From Isochrysis galbana (lineage: Eukaryota > Haptophyta > Isochrysidales > Isochrysidaceae), in the NCBI GenBank assembly GCA_018136815.1, contig CM030940.1, positions 554,443 to 618,442 on the forward strand: a stretch of 64,000 nt of DNA. Direction: 5' to 3'. Shown here in pieces: positions 41,973 to 52,169 of this stretch. Position 1 is the first letter of the stretch, and each line of letters starts with the position of its first letter. Position numbers and translations under genes: made by a program. Below the pieces are notes generated by a model. That model did no database searches and was not told where the DNA came from. It saw nothing but the letters and a program-made list of their open reading frames with translations.

Positions 41973-43991
41973 TCAGAAGAACGCAGAGGGTGTATCGAGC
42001 AGAGAGACGAGGGTGCGATCCGATGGCGACAGGCGTGCGAGAGCCTCGGAGCGACAGCGAACGAAGGTAGGCGAGGCAAGGGCAGCGTGCGCAAATGCGT
42101 GGGAGCCAAACCACGGGGAACCGCGCGACGATCCCGACGAGTACCACCACTGCCCGAGGACGAAGACCGCGTGCTGCGGCCGCATCATTGGACCTGCAGG
42201 GTTGGCAACAGACGGGCGGGCTGAGACGGGCAAATGGGAGACATGAGCAATGGGGCCACTGTGCGAGGACGGTGCGAGACGATGCGAGCGGCGCGGGGCC
42301 TGATGATCCGAGCCGGTGGTCTCGGATCCCACGGGAGCTTCGATCGCGTGCGACGTCGGCGGGGCTGAGACGGTCTGAGATTGTGATTCTGCAGCCCGCT
42401 TTCTCATCTGAGGCTTACGAAGAGGCGGGAAGGGGTGAGCATCATCATAGGCGGTGACGAGTGACTCGCAGCGGCGAAGCAGTTCGGCTAGCGGCTCCCA
42501 TGTGGCCGCAGCTTTCGCGTAACCACGCCACTTGACGAGATACTGCCTGGAATCACCTCGACCCTTGCGGTCAAGGAGTGAATCCACCAGATACTCATCT
42601 CTTTGGACGGGGTCTTCATCTGTGAGGGTATAGTAGGGACGGAGGTTAGTCACATGCACCTCCTCGGAGAGGAGGCGATTTTCTTGGTCGCGTAGTCGGT
42701 AGCGGCCAGCGCCAAGCGCCTCAGCAATGCGGTATGGTCCGCTGTAGTGGTAGAGGAGCTTGTTGCGGTGTCCTGGAATCTTGCGAACCACCCTATCACC
42801 TGGAGTAAATTGGATGGGGGGAGAGTGAGTGCGTAGCGTGTCAGCAAGTGCGTCGGCTTGAGACTCTAAAGTTGCATCATAAGCCGCGGCCCACGCCGCC
42901 TTTAAACGACAATGCATTTTCCAAGCGTACGAGCGAATTTCCTGAGGTAACTCGGGAGGTGGGCCAGTGTCAGGTGGATCAGAAAGCTGGGCAGGCAGGC
43001 GAAGCTCACGGCCATAGAGCAAGGCAGCAGGCGACATGCGGGTAATGCGATTGGCTGAAGCGCGCATGCTCATTAGAAAGAACGGGAGATGATCGACCCA
43101 ATGACCGCCGCCTTCATCGGTAGCACGAGCCATGTTGATCAATGTTTGCTGAGCTCGTTCGACCAGGCCCACGCTCTCGTGATGATGAGGTGTGCTCGGC
43201 CGCAAGTCGGTGCCGGTGCGCTCGAGGATGACCGAGGTGAGTTGACTAGCGAGATTGCTGCCGGAGTCCGAGCGAAGTTGCCTTGGTACTCCGTGCCGAG
43301 AGACGACGTACGACATGAAGGCGTGAAGAGCGTCGGCACTCGAGGGGTCGCCGTTGTGAGGGGCCGCCTCGATCCAACGAGTGAGCGAGTCTACGAAAAC
43401 GAGGAGCTTGTCGAAGCCTTGAGAGCCCTTGATGAAGTCGTGCGTAGGAGCCATCGACACGACGTCGCAAAAGACGATGTCGAACGGATAGGCGCCGACC
43501 TGCGGTCCCTTTGGATCGTCTCTTGTCGGTACTCGTCGGTAGAGTAGACCTGATTGCAACAGACATCGCGAAGATTCGCGACTGAGTCAACGCAAGCGAC
43601 GATGATCGAGGTCGGAGTTGCGAGGAGAGGAAGAGAGGAAGCGGATGAGGTCGTGGCAGTCGGGGTCCTCGGCCTGTGCCTCCTTGAGCGCCTCGGCGTT
43701 AGGTGTACCGACGTCGAGGTAGGAGAGGTTGATAGAATCCCTGGTCGTAGAGGACAATCTGGACGACCGTTCGTCAGCTTGCAGACTAGATGCCGTAGTG
43801 GTACGAGAACGAGAGGCGGCGACGGCTGGCGACTGATCATCCGATGCCGTGGTGGAGCGAGAGTTAGGGACGACGGCGGCTAGTAGCTGCCCACCCCCCT
43901 GCTTAGGAGCGGACGTCTCCGACGTCTCATCGTCTGCCGCCACCAAGCGTGACACGCCATCAGCATCCTTTTGATTAGCACCTGGTTTGTG
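41973..43991 (-). pseudogene. Ty3/gypsy pol remnant: RNase H end, integrase, chromodomain (copy 2)
   Basis: Duplicate of 34222-36240 with the same in-frame TGA (43589-43587), the same 528-codon integrase/chromodomain ORF (43559-41973) with D32, D98 and E134, and the same missing HHCC module. Sharing of every lesion shows the deletion and the stop predate the duplication. Confidence 0.88.
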
Positions 43992-44988
43992 CTAGACGGT
44001 GAAATTGAGCCGCGGCAGAAATCGTATCGGACATGCGTTGCGGGTTGGAATGAATCCACCTCAGGCCAGCGTTCGAGAGATAGGTGCACGGCGGGTGCGA
44101 GATAATCAAGTCCCACCCGAGGTCTTGGACGAGATCTGCGTCCCCGTCGAAGTGCGGAATGTAGTTGACCTCGGACGGAAACAAATCACATGTCGCCACA
44201 TCTGCACCAGCAAGCAGAAACATGGACGAGACAACTCCACTTGTCTCGCCGATAACCAAGACGCGAGGAGAGGAGATGCCGTCGGTCTTCACGGCATCGA
44301 CGTCACGCCTAATGTCGCCGAGCGTGACACAAATGTTGTCGAAGTGGATAGGTAGTACCTGAGCCGGAGACTCAGGCGATTGGCTAGGGCGTAGAACAAG
44401 CTGCGCCGCCTCGGCAATATCTTTCGGCATTACGTGCGCGGCACCGTGGGCGGCGGCGCGTTGGAAAGCGAGATCGATAACGTTCGAGAGGGTCTCGCCC
44501 TCCTTCAAGGAAGGGCGAGTGCGCGTGAGATGAACGAGCAAGTCTTCAGCGGCTTGAACCAGAGTCAAGCGCGCTGAAACTTGGCAAGGCGGAACGACAG
44601 CAGAAACGTATACGGGATTGCGAGTGACCGGGATCGACGGAGACGCGGCGGCCAATGTGCGAGCCGTCTGAAAAGAACGGGACGCGGCAGCCAGAAGAGA
44701 TTCGGACGAGAATAGAGCAGGCTGAGCACGGAACAATCGACGGAGTGCGCGTTGTACGACGGAGGGTATGTTGGCGAATACACCTCTGTCAGCGAACGAC
44801 TCATCAGACGAGCTAGTCGGTATCGGTCGCCAACCCAATCGGGTGGGCGCGACCATCGTAGGCGGCGCGAGCCAACGGCGAACAGCGAGGGTGTAGGCCA
44901 CCGTCCATCCGGAGGGGCTAACCTCGCTGGCACGGCCAAGGCAGCTTAACGGCGAGTTTCGAGGGAACGAATTGGCCAGTCCATCCAA
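43975..44988 (-). CDS. DNA cytosine methyltransferase-like domain, C-truncated (copy 2)
   Basis: Duplicate of 36224-37237 with the same 337-aa translation, including the SAM-binding strand VLVIGETSG and the HPPC motif at 298-301, and the same truncation into the RNase H remnant. Confidence 0.7.
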   Translation of the reverse strand: MDGLANSFPRNSPLSCLGRASEVSPSGWTVAYTLAVRRWLAPPTMVAPTRLGWRPIPTSSSDESFADRGVFANIPSVVQRALRRLFRAQPALFSSESLLAAASRSFQTARTLAAASPSIPVTRNPVYVSAVVPPCQVSARLTLVQAAEDLLVHLTRTRPSLKEGETLSNVIDLAFQRAAAHGAAHVMPKDIAEAAQLVLRPSQSPESPAQVLPIHFDNICVTLGDIRRDVDAVKTDGISSPRVLVIGETSGVVSSMFLLAGADVATCDLFPSEVNYIPHFDGDADLVQDLGWDLIISHPPCTYLSNAGLRWIHSNPQRMSDTISAAAQFHRLAQTRC

Positions 44989-44999
44989 GATTTGACTGG

Positions 45000-45182
45000 C
45001 TACGGGCTGGCTGCCTGGACTGGAGCAGGAGGGAGTCGGCCCCGTTCGATCGCGTTGGTGACCGCAGCGAGCTGCTGAGAGAATTGGGCTGCCATGGCCT
45101 GCATGAGCTCGATGTAGCGCAGCTCGACGGGGTTGAGCCCCGGTGAAGCCGAAGAGGTTGGCGGCGGAGCCGTAGCAGACGG
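45000..45182 (-). pseudogene. gag remainder (copy 2)
   Basis: Duplicate of 37249-37431. One A fewer in the adjacent A-run changes the frame of the flanking LINE side only; the gag segment is unchanged. Confidence 0.55.
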
Positions 45183-45202
45183 TGGAGAAGGAGAGAGATG
45201 AA

Positions 45203-47391
45203 AAAAAAAAACCTTTTAATATTCTCGCCTCGCTCGTGGCACTGGAAGACGCTCACGAAGCCTCGCCCTTTTTCTACCCACTCCCCCACTCCCTGCCTTG
45301 CGGCAACTCCCCTCGTGCTCTACTTAGGGGCCCGGGTCGTGCGGGGGTTTCGAGCTAGGCGGGGTGCACCTGTCCCCATCGGTAGGTTCTCTCCTTCCTC
45401 CTGTTTTGATGGGTGACCTGTCTATACAGTAGTTGTTGCCGGGCGTCTTCATATAAATGCGTACGAGCGTTCGCTCAGCGTGTCCGTGGTCATGGACGGT
45501 CGTCCATCCGAGCTGTCGGTCTGAGCGGGGTGACGCGTCGCTTCATGCGAGTCTCTCGGCTAAGCCGAGAGCTTTCGCTACGAGGCCGAATTCCTCGCTG
45601 AGGTGTAGCCTGCCTTTCTCGTCTTCGACAAATATAGGGGTGCTGAGTTCTGTCGTTTTTTTGATCTTCGGTTTTCTGCCCTGGGCGGCCTTATATGTAC
45701 GCATGGAGTTGTGGGGGTCTGGTGAGGTCTTGCCTCGAACTAAGGTGGCAAACCTTATTAGAGTGGCTTCAAGGACTGGTATATAGTGGTAGTTGTACGC
45801 CTCGAAGTCAACTCTATAAAAGTCTTTTATTATGTATTTCCATGCTATTATATAGAGCGCTTTGAGGCTGTCGGGGGTGGTCATGCCGGGGTATGCGAAG
45901 AGTCTGTCTTTGATTTTTTGCGCTCTCGATCTCTTAGGAGGAGGCGTGTGCTTTGTCAGGGCGTCTATAGTTTCGAATATCTTTTTAGTCTCGGGGCACC
46001 ATGCCAGATGACACGATCCCTCTCTGTGGTCGCGGCATAGTCTACATTTAGTCGTTAGGCTATTTGGGAATCTGTTCCTAGTGCCGATCCTCCTATGAGT
46101 AATATGCTTGAAGTGCAGGTGCTTGTCCGTGTGTTTTAGCAGCGGCATTGCATATAGTCTAGCTATATGTATCCATTCATCTTTCGTGATGTTTAGTCTC
46201 TTCTCCCATGCGGACCTCGCCGCTTGCGAGACGTTTTTTCGGGTCGTTTTCGTCGCTTCCCTGGCGATGTCGGAGACGGTGATCGCGTCAAGAGCGACCC
46301 TTCCTTTCCGTATGGCGTACTCGTCCGCCAACGGGTATTCCATGAATCTCGGGCCTTTGTACCCGTTTTCCCATTTCGCTGGTGGATGGTAGTATTGGAT
46401 GTCTCCGGCTTCCGCTATTTTCCCGGTACCGGCTGTCTCTCCCAGGTAGTCGGTGTCGGTGTGTATCCAGATATTGTTAAATTTACTGATGTATCTGTCA
46501 TCCTCTGTGACTCTAACTTCACTGGGTAGTGTCATATCACCTAACTCCTGAGGCTGGGTGCCGCCAACCTGCGACTCTTCTCTTTTAGTGTTTTTGGGGG
46601 GGCGTTCTTTCGCTCGCTCCAACAGCCGTGTCGCGTAGTTTACGACTTCGTCCCATGAGTCAAGAAATTCTTTTTTGTGTATCACGCGGCCTTCGTGCGC
46701 GAAGGTTTCGGGCAGGTGCTCAACATACGCCGAGCACTCTTCCCTACTGTACGGCGTCGTGAGGGCGCCGTCTTTAAAAACGTTGTGGACCACGGTTGTG
46801 TGTAGTGATTCCCCGTAGACTGTGGCGTCCAAGAAGGCGTGGTCGCCCTCTTGGTGGAAGGATAGTTCAAAATTTGCGTCCGATTCCATGGCGCCTTGCT
46901 CCTCATCTGAGGGCGGCTCCTGAGAGGCAAGGGCGGTCGGAGGTGGTGGGATTGTGGGTGGGTCTATGTGTGCAGCTGGCGTGTCTGTGTGGCGTACGCC
47001 CCAAGGCGCATCCAAATAGTTCCTCGTCTGTGTGATCTTCTGTTGTGTTGCTGGAGGATCAAGGTCAATGAGCATGTTGTGATTGGTGTTGAGGTTGTGC
47101 CCATAGGGGCCACCCGGTCTCGGGCCGCGCCGCCGAGGCAGCGCGGCCGTCGCCAGGGCGAGAGAGGCCTCTGCCATAAGGCATGCCTTGTGGGTGAGTG
47201 TCTCTGCTGGTCTGGTGTTGGTGTGATGCTTGTCACAGCCTGTGGCCCACCATGGGGTGGGCCAGCATGGCTGCCTTCCTTGGTGTGGCCGGGGCCACGG
47301 GCCGTGCGGCGCGACCGGGGTCGCGCTCACCTGCTCGGCCTCTGCGGGCGGTCGCGGTCGCTTCGCCAGCGACAGTTCCATGGGTACCGGG
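45203..47391 (-). mobile_element. LINE-like insertion, 5'-truncated (copy 2)
   Basis: Target-site copy at 45183-45202 on the left only; the 5' end and the second target-site copy are missing because the block ends at 47391. The ORF 47381-45543 starts at the internal Met corresponding to 39631 and otherwise equals the copy-1 protein (612 codons). Confidence 0.8.
45543..47381 (-). CDS. LINE-derived zinc-knuckle protein lacking RT, 612 aa (copy 2)
   Basis: Identical in content to the copy-1 protein from its second Met onward, with the C-terminal Cys/Cys/His/Cys knuckle and no RT motif. The N-terminal 25 residues of copy 1 are replaced by unrelated flanking sequence. Confidence 0.6.
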   Translation of the reverse strand: MELSLAKRPRPPAEAEQVSATPVAPHGPWPRPHQGRQPCWPTPWWATGCDKHHTNTRPAETLTHKACLMAEASLALATAALPRRRGPRPGGPYGHNLNTNHNMLIDLDPPATQQKITQTRNYLDAPWGVRHTDTPAAHIDPPTIPPPPTALASQEPPSDEEQGAMESDANFELSFHQEGDHAFLDATVYGESLHTTVVHNVFKDGALTTPYSREECSAYVEHLPETFAHEGRVIHKKEFLDSWDEVVNYATRLLERAKERPPKNTKREESQVGGTQPQELGDMTLPSEVRVTEDDRYISKFNNIWIHTDTDYLGETAGTGKIAEAGDIQYYHPPAKWENGYKGPRFMEYPLADEYAIRKGRVALDAITVSDIAREATKTTRKNVSQAARSAWEKRLNITKDEWIHIARLYAMPLLKHTDKHLHFKHITHRRIGTRNRFPNSLTTKCRLCRDHREGSCHLAWCPETKKIFETIDALTKHTPPPKRSRAQKIKDRLFAYPGMTTPDSLKALYIIAWKYIIKDFYRVDFEAYNYHYIPVLEATLIRFATLVRGKTSPDPHNSMRTYKAAQGRKPKIKKTTELSTPIFVEDEKGRLHLSEEFGLVAKALGLAERLA

Positions 47392-47685
47392 AGATATATT
47401 CTGACGGACTTTTACAATATCCAATATGGCAACGCGGACTGTAGGTCCGCTAGGACCATCTTAAGAATGATACTGGCGAGACACCACCTATTAGTAACGG
47501 CGAAGGTCGGGTTCTTTCAAAGGCTAAAAAAACAACGGGAGAACATGGGGCTACACGCCCCGAGCAACAAACATATTCGGAAGATGATACGCCCTCTTTA
47601 CGCGGTGGACAAAGATTTCAACCTAGAAGCATCGGAGGACCTCTTGCAGGCGGCGAGAGGCCTGGATATACGAAACATCAACTAG
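47392..47685 (+). pseudogene. Unrecognised plus-strand coding remnant at the block edge
   Basis: Open frame starting at the edge of copy 2 (ILTDFYNIQYGNADCRSART) through LRMILARHHLLVTAKVGFFQ and MIRPLYAVDKDFNLEASEDL to a stop at 47685, about 97 codons with balanced composition and AT-richer codons. No ATG of its own before the junction. It may be the C-terminal part of another element that copy 2 replaced or joined. Family unknown. Confidence 0.4.
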
Positions 47686-47914
47686 GATAGCCAGAGCTAG
47701 ACCTCTTTAGTAGAAACTCCAAGGGATATCAAGGAAAATTCGTATGAGACATAAGACCTAAGGAACGGAAATGCGAGCCGACGTTAGAACGAAGGAGGAG
47801 CCACAGTCTCCCACCCCCTTCTCTCCAACTCCTGGCCGAAGCAGCGCGCGCGGCCTCCCCGGAACCAGCTTCTCCGCCAAACAGCCAAAGAGGGAACTGG
47901 GAAAGGGGGAGGGG

Positions 47915-48012
47915 GTTGATAGGGGTAAAGGCGGGTAGTAGGGAGGTACAGCCAGCACACTGCCTCATGCCGCGTATGTAGCGGGGATTTTTAAGAAGAT
48001 TTTTTTTTAGGA
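47915..48012 (+). repeat. Dispersed repeat (family C), second copy
   Basis: Same-orientation copy of 9567-9662, ending in the same AAGATTTTTTTTT run. It directly borders the LINE remnant at 48013-48525. Confidence 0.65.
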
Positions 48013-48525
48013 TGAATGCGACAAGATGGAGCTTTCTGTGCTTCTTGTGGATGCTTCTCTTTGGGGCCGGCCGCCTCAGCGTACGACTTCTGTGCAGTGT
48101 TGTTTGAGGGGTTGGAAGCCGTAAAGGCTCCAATGATTGATTGTTGAGTCAAGTGCCCGCCACCGTGGGGTGCACTGAAGGTAGGAGTTGCCGCCCATGG
48201 GGGTGGCAGCAAGGCTGCCACCCACCATGGGGAGTCCTTGTTGTGGTGGCATGGCGGCTGAGGCAGGCGGCAGGGCCAGAGGCTGGCTCTGTTGACCTGC
48301 AGGGAACAGGACTCTGCACTTTGCATGCTCCCTGCTTGTGTGGCTGCTGGGGAGGAGAGGGCGGGAGGAGCTCATGTCAACATCGCTGTCGGTCAGGGGG
48401 GCGGCCTGCGAGCGCTTTGGCTCCGGCGGCTTGGGGCGACCCCGGTGGGGCGTCGTGGCGGCGGGGGGCTTGGAGGTGGGAGCGGTCGGCGCGCGCTCCA
48501 TCGCTGAAACTATAACAATAGTTTT
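48013..48525 (-). pseudogene. 5' remnant of a second LINE-like element
   Basis: ATG at 48501 with MERAPTAPTSKPPAA and a leader TTATAGTTTCAGCG resembling the leader before MERAAAPHLS of the copy-1 LINE protein (TTTATAGTTGGTTGCC). It is Pro/Ser/Ala-rich and frame-broken around 48080. The other frame then gives KSYAEAAGPKEKHPQEAQK before the junction with repeat family C. This supports a family of such elements in the genome. Confidence 0.5.
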
Positions 48526-48916
48526 TTCACTTATTTTATTATAATAGATGTGTTGTGGTTATAGCACATACTATGGAAGAAATGGGTCAAGGACTCAGTT
48601 CCGGTTGTGCAATTTGCGTAGCACCACCGCCTAGACCTAATACCACACACATACAACTTGGCGGCGAAAAATCTACAACCAGATGCTTTCTGATTGGTAC
48701 TAGCGCTTGCGTGCCGGAGACCGAACGACAAGCGGCTAACAACGTTAGTCGACAATTTCACGACGGCTGTCGTTGATCATAGATGGAGACTTGTGAAGGG
48801 GATTAAAGGTCCCGGAGCGTAGTTGTGTCTGAGCCACCTCATACCCGAATTTGCGCTCCACATGAGACGCAATTAACCTCGAACTTGTAGATGGCATGCT
48901 GCATTTGCAAACGCTC

Positions 48917-51900
48917 TCAAGCGCGTTGTTGCACGCGAGTCGGATTGGTGCCGGGGGCTTCAAGCTGTTGTAGGCCTTTGAGCTCGAGAAGATATCTTTG
49001 TGGGGTAAGCAAGCTGGTCGCTCCCACGAAAATGTCAATGCGCATTCTTGAGCCGAGGTCCAGTAACTCTCGCATCTCTGCGTAAGTCACGCCCCCAGCT
49101 ACGAAAATGACGAGTCGCCGTCGCCGCCGGTCTGTAGCGTTGGCATTGACGACAACATCGGTCAAGTTGCTTCCTAGGCTCGGGTCGGATGACATAGTCG
49201 CCCAGCTCGCTAAGCGGACAGGTGGCGCGTCGGTATCTTCAGCCGCGAGATCATCGTCGAACGGGTTAGACCGGCTGTGTAGGCCACTGGTCATAGTAGC
49301 ACCACCACGAGCATCGTGAGCCCCATCCGTCCGGCGAATGTATGCATATCGTTGATCGTCGAGACAACCTGTCATCGCGGCGTGTGCTATCCGCCGGATT
49401 GGAGGGCAATAGCGCGAGACATCGTAGCCGGGGTCCTCGTTGATTGGGCTTGGTGAGGCAGCAGAGGCGGCCGGAGCAGAATGATGGGTGCCCAAGTCAG
49501 GGCTAGGAGGCAAGTGCAACACGCTGTCTCGTGTACCGCCTGTCGGAAGCAGGATGGAGAGAGGGTGATACGACAGGGCACCCGAATTGAGCTCGAGCCC
49601 ACCAAAGTAACGCGCCCATCAAAGTAACGCGAGCCAAAGGCATAGTCTCGCTACGTTTGACGGAGAACAATGAGCAGGCTCTCCTAGGAGGCCAGGGAGG
49701 GAGGCGTCACGCACCCGTCTCTCTCATTGGCCTCTGTCGATCGAGCTGGCCCGGAACCATGGACACATTGAGGTGAAACAAGTTGAGCATCGCAACCTAG
49801 ACGGCGTCGATCAGGGTGAGCAGGGGTAGTGACGTGGGCATACAGGGAACGCGGTGCAGCCAATATTGCATCTATGTGTACACGAGTGAGATGCGGCGGG
49901 GGCCATTTGACGAGAGGTGGCATAAGCGATGGGGGGCTCGTAGGGAACACCTGATCCTCCGGTCCGATCCCAGCAGCGTCCATCATTCGCCTCCTATCGT
50001 CGGGCTTGATCCCCCCATGGACGATGGCGTAAATCATCAAGAGACGGAGGCCATCAATAGGCGAAAGTGGCGTGGACGCGCGAAAGAGGCCCTCAAGCTC
50101 GGAGAGCGCGGCGTCAGCCCTGTATGATCCGAGGATGAGAGGAGGACGGCTAAGAACACGCCGCAAGTACAAACGGTCGCAGTGCTACCAGGTGACGCGT
50201 GACGTTGTGCAGACGCACTTGAATGACTTGCCGTCGGCGCTCTCCCCGCAAGCCATCGATTGCTCGAGCAGGGCTACCTTCTCTAGGCTGAACATCTCGT
50301 ACCTGAGAGCGAGACGGGTGAATTTTTGTGTCATGGAGCGTGGAGCTGCAATGGTTTGCCACTTGAGTATACCACCAAGCGAGCGCCGGGCGTCAAGCAC
50401 GGCCCGCTTCGACGGCGGGCCATGACCTCTCTGATTACGTATTTTCGACCTCACCGATTGACAAGATCTGATGTGAGTGAGATGTGCAATGACCATCGAC
50501 TCATGGCCTCTTGGAATTTTGGCATCGCACGCAATCCCTCCGCCATGGCCTTCAAATCGGCCCCACCGCGATTCAGGCTGGTGGACGCGTGGTTCGCCGC
50601 CAAGAACGACTTATAATCGGCATCAATCGCCTGAATGCACACGGGCAAAGGGTAAATAGAGAAAGACGGGGCCACGTCTCATGAAATTGGGTCAGGAGCG
50701 GGGCGGCGAAGGTAAAAGAGATGCAGCGCGATTGGCACCTCGGTCAGATCCGCAATGTGCATATGCCGATACTTGAGCCAGAGAGGATCCGACTCAGAGA
50801 GGAGCACCTCCCTTGAGAGCGTCCGGTTGTTGTTTCCCTGGTAGGTGTACCTGAGAACATAGGGCGTGGGGGGGGGGGGGGGGGGGGGGGGATCTGGCTC
50901 GGTCGACCTGAACAATGAAAGGTCCAAGGGAGGAAGTAGGGCGAAGGCGGAAAGGTGGCGGTGAGCAAGGCAGGGGGAAGGACCTGTATCTGCCATCATC
51001 CGTGATTGGCAAGAGGTCGTATGCCATCGCTTGGTACGTGAACTCGTGCAGCAGCGGGGAGAGCGGGTCGAACGAGCGGTCCAATACCAGGAGAACGGGC
51101 CGATCTCCATCCGGTCCACTGCCGCTATCTGCCCTCCTTCCGACATCACCACCCTTTGTAGGTGCCACACGGCGAGGGGCTTGGACACGCTCAGGCAGAG
51201 AGGCGGAAAGCGCATCGAGCTTTTCCTGTGTGGCAGCAGCGATTGAGGAGGCGATTGGACCCGGACCCGATCGCACGATAGGCATCTGCCAGCTGAATGA
51301 GTCTCCAGCATCACACAAGGCCGGGAACACAGTCGACAAGCTCGTCGCCAGGCGGTACGCCTCCTGCAGTGGTGCAGGGGGTAGGCTGAGCGGGTTGTCG
51401 CCTTGCGAGCGGGGGGTGATGAAGTCTGTGGCACACTCAGCATGCAGCGCGCCTCGTGTGGAGCAGGCACTGGTGAGCGTCGGAGGGGCAGTTTGAAGGC
51501 CGCGGCGGACTGACGCACCTGCAGCTTGCTCTGCGAGGTCCGCGGCGAGGTATCGCCCTTGAACAGAGCGTGGAACGACGATGCGGACGCAGGCGTCGTG
51601 AAAACGTTCGACTCGTGCAGAACGTATTCGATGGCCACCTCATGCAACGCGCGCACGTGCGGGAAGGCCGACGACTTCCGTAGCTTGGTCATGAGCGGGT
51701 CGGAGAGCCGCGAGGTGAAGAATAGATACGCTCCACGGTATGAAGGCGCCGCCGGCTCGCGGAAATCTTCAATCACGCGATTGACTGACTCGACAGAGGG
51801 TGTGAGCAGGTAGACGGCGGGCAGCTCTCTGAGCGGCTGACGGCGGAGGTAGCTGCCGTCTGCCGCCTTCATCGTCACATTTTCAACGAGGTGGACTCCG

Positions 51901-52169
51901 TACTCCATGACTTCAGAAAGCCGGAAAAGCGATGAAAGCAACCGCATGCTTGCGTCATCGACCAGCAACACAACACCGGGCGGCCCAGGACTCAGCCCGC
52001 CCAGCAGGGTGGTGACGAGACGTCGGCGGGCGAGCTCGCGCAACCCACCCGTACCGGTGCCCACGTACGGCTGGCGCCCCGCCTCCCACACGCGCTCCTC
52101 GCCAATGGAGTCAAAGGTGGCCGCAGGAGGAGCAGCACCCCGCTTCTTGCGCCTCCGCCGCCACAGCAT
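48917..52169 (-). CDS. Sec1/Munc18 family SNARE regulator, at least 7 exons
   Basis: Binds syntaxin/SNARE complexes and controls vesicle fusion at the plasma membrane. Exons (minus): 52169-51519, 51435-50984, 50850-50739, 50630-50455, 50302-50219, 50119-49951, and a last exon of uncertain start (about 49610) ending at 48917; phases agree for the first six. Family landmarks in order: [208 protein letters not shown]. The exocytic Sec1 type fits best. It has a basic N-terminal extension and a long low-complexity insert before the last strand. One intron contains a run of about 22 G. Confidence 0.88.

Larger units (their letters stand above)
40188..47391 (-). repeat. Copy 2 of the 7.2-kb composite retroelement block
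   Basis: Same content and order as 32440-39641. Its left end (minus-strand 3' end) is the central LTR that doubles as the 5' LTR of copy 1; its right end at 47391 breaks inside the LINE-like insert and abuts an unrelated plus-strand coding remnant. The lack of the 546-bp spacer to its right means copy 2 has no 5' LTR and no gag start. Confidence 0.95.

Noticed and set aside
32440..47391. Interpretation as a segmental duplication of host genes
   Set aside because: All recognisable content is transposon-derived, and one edge is an LTR terminus shared with a third diverged copy.
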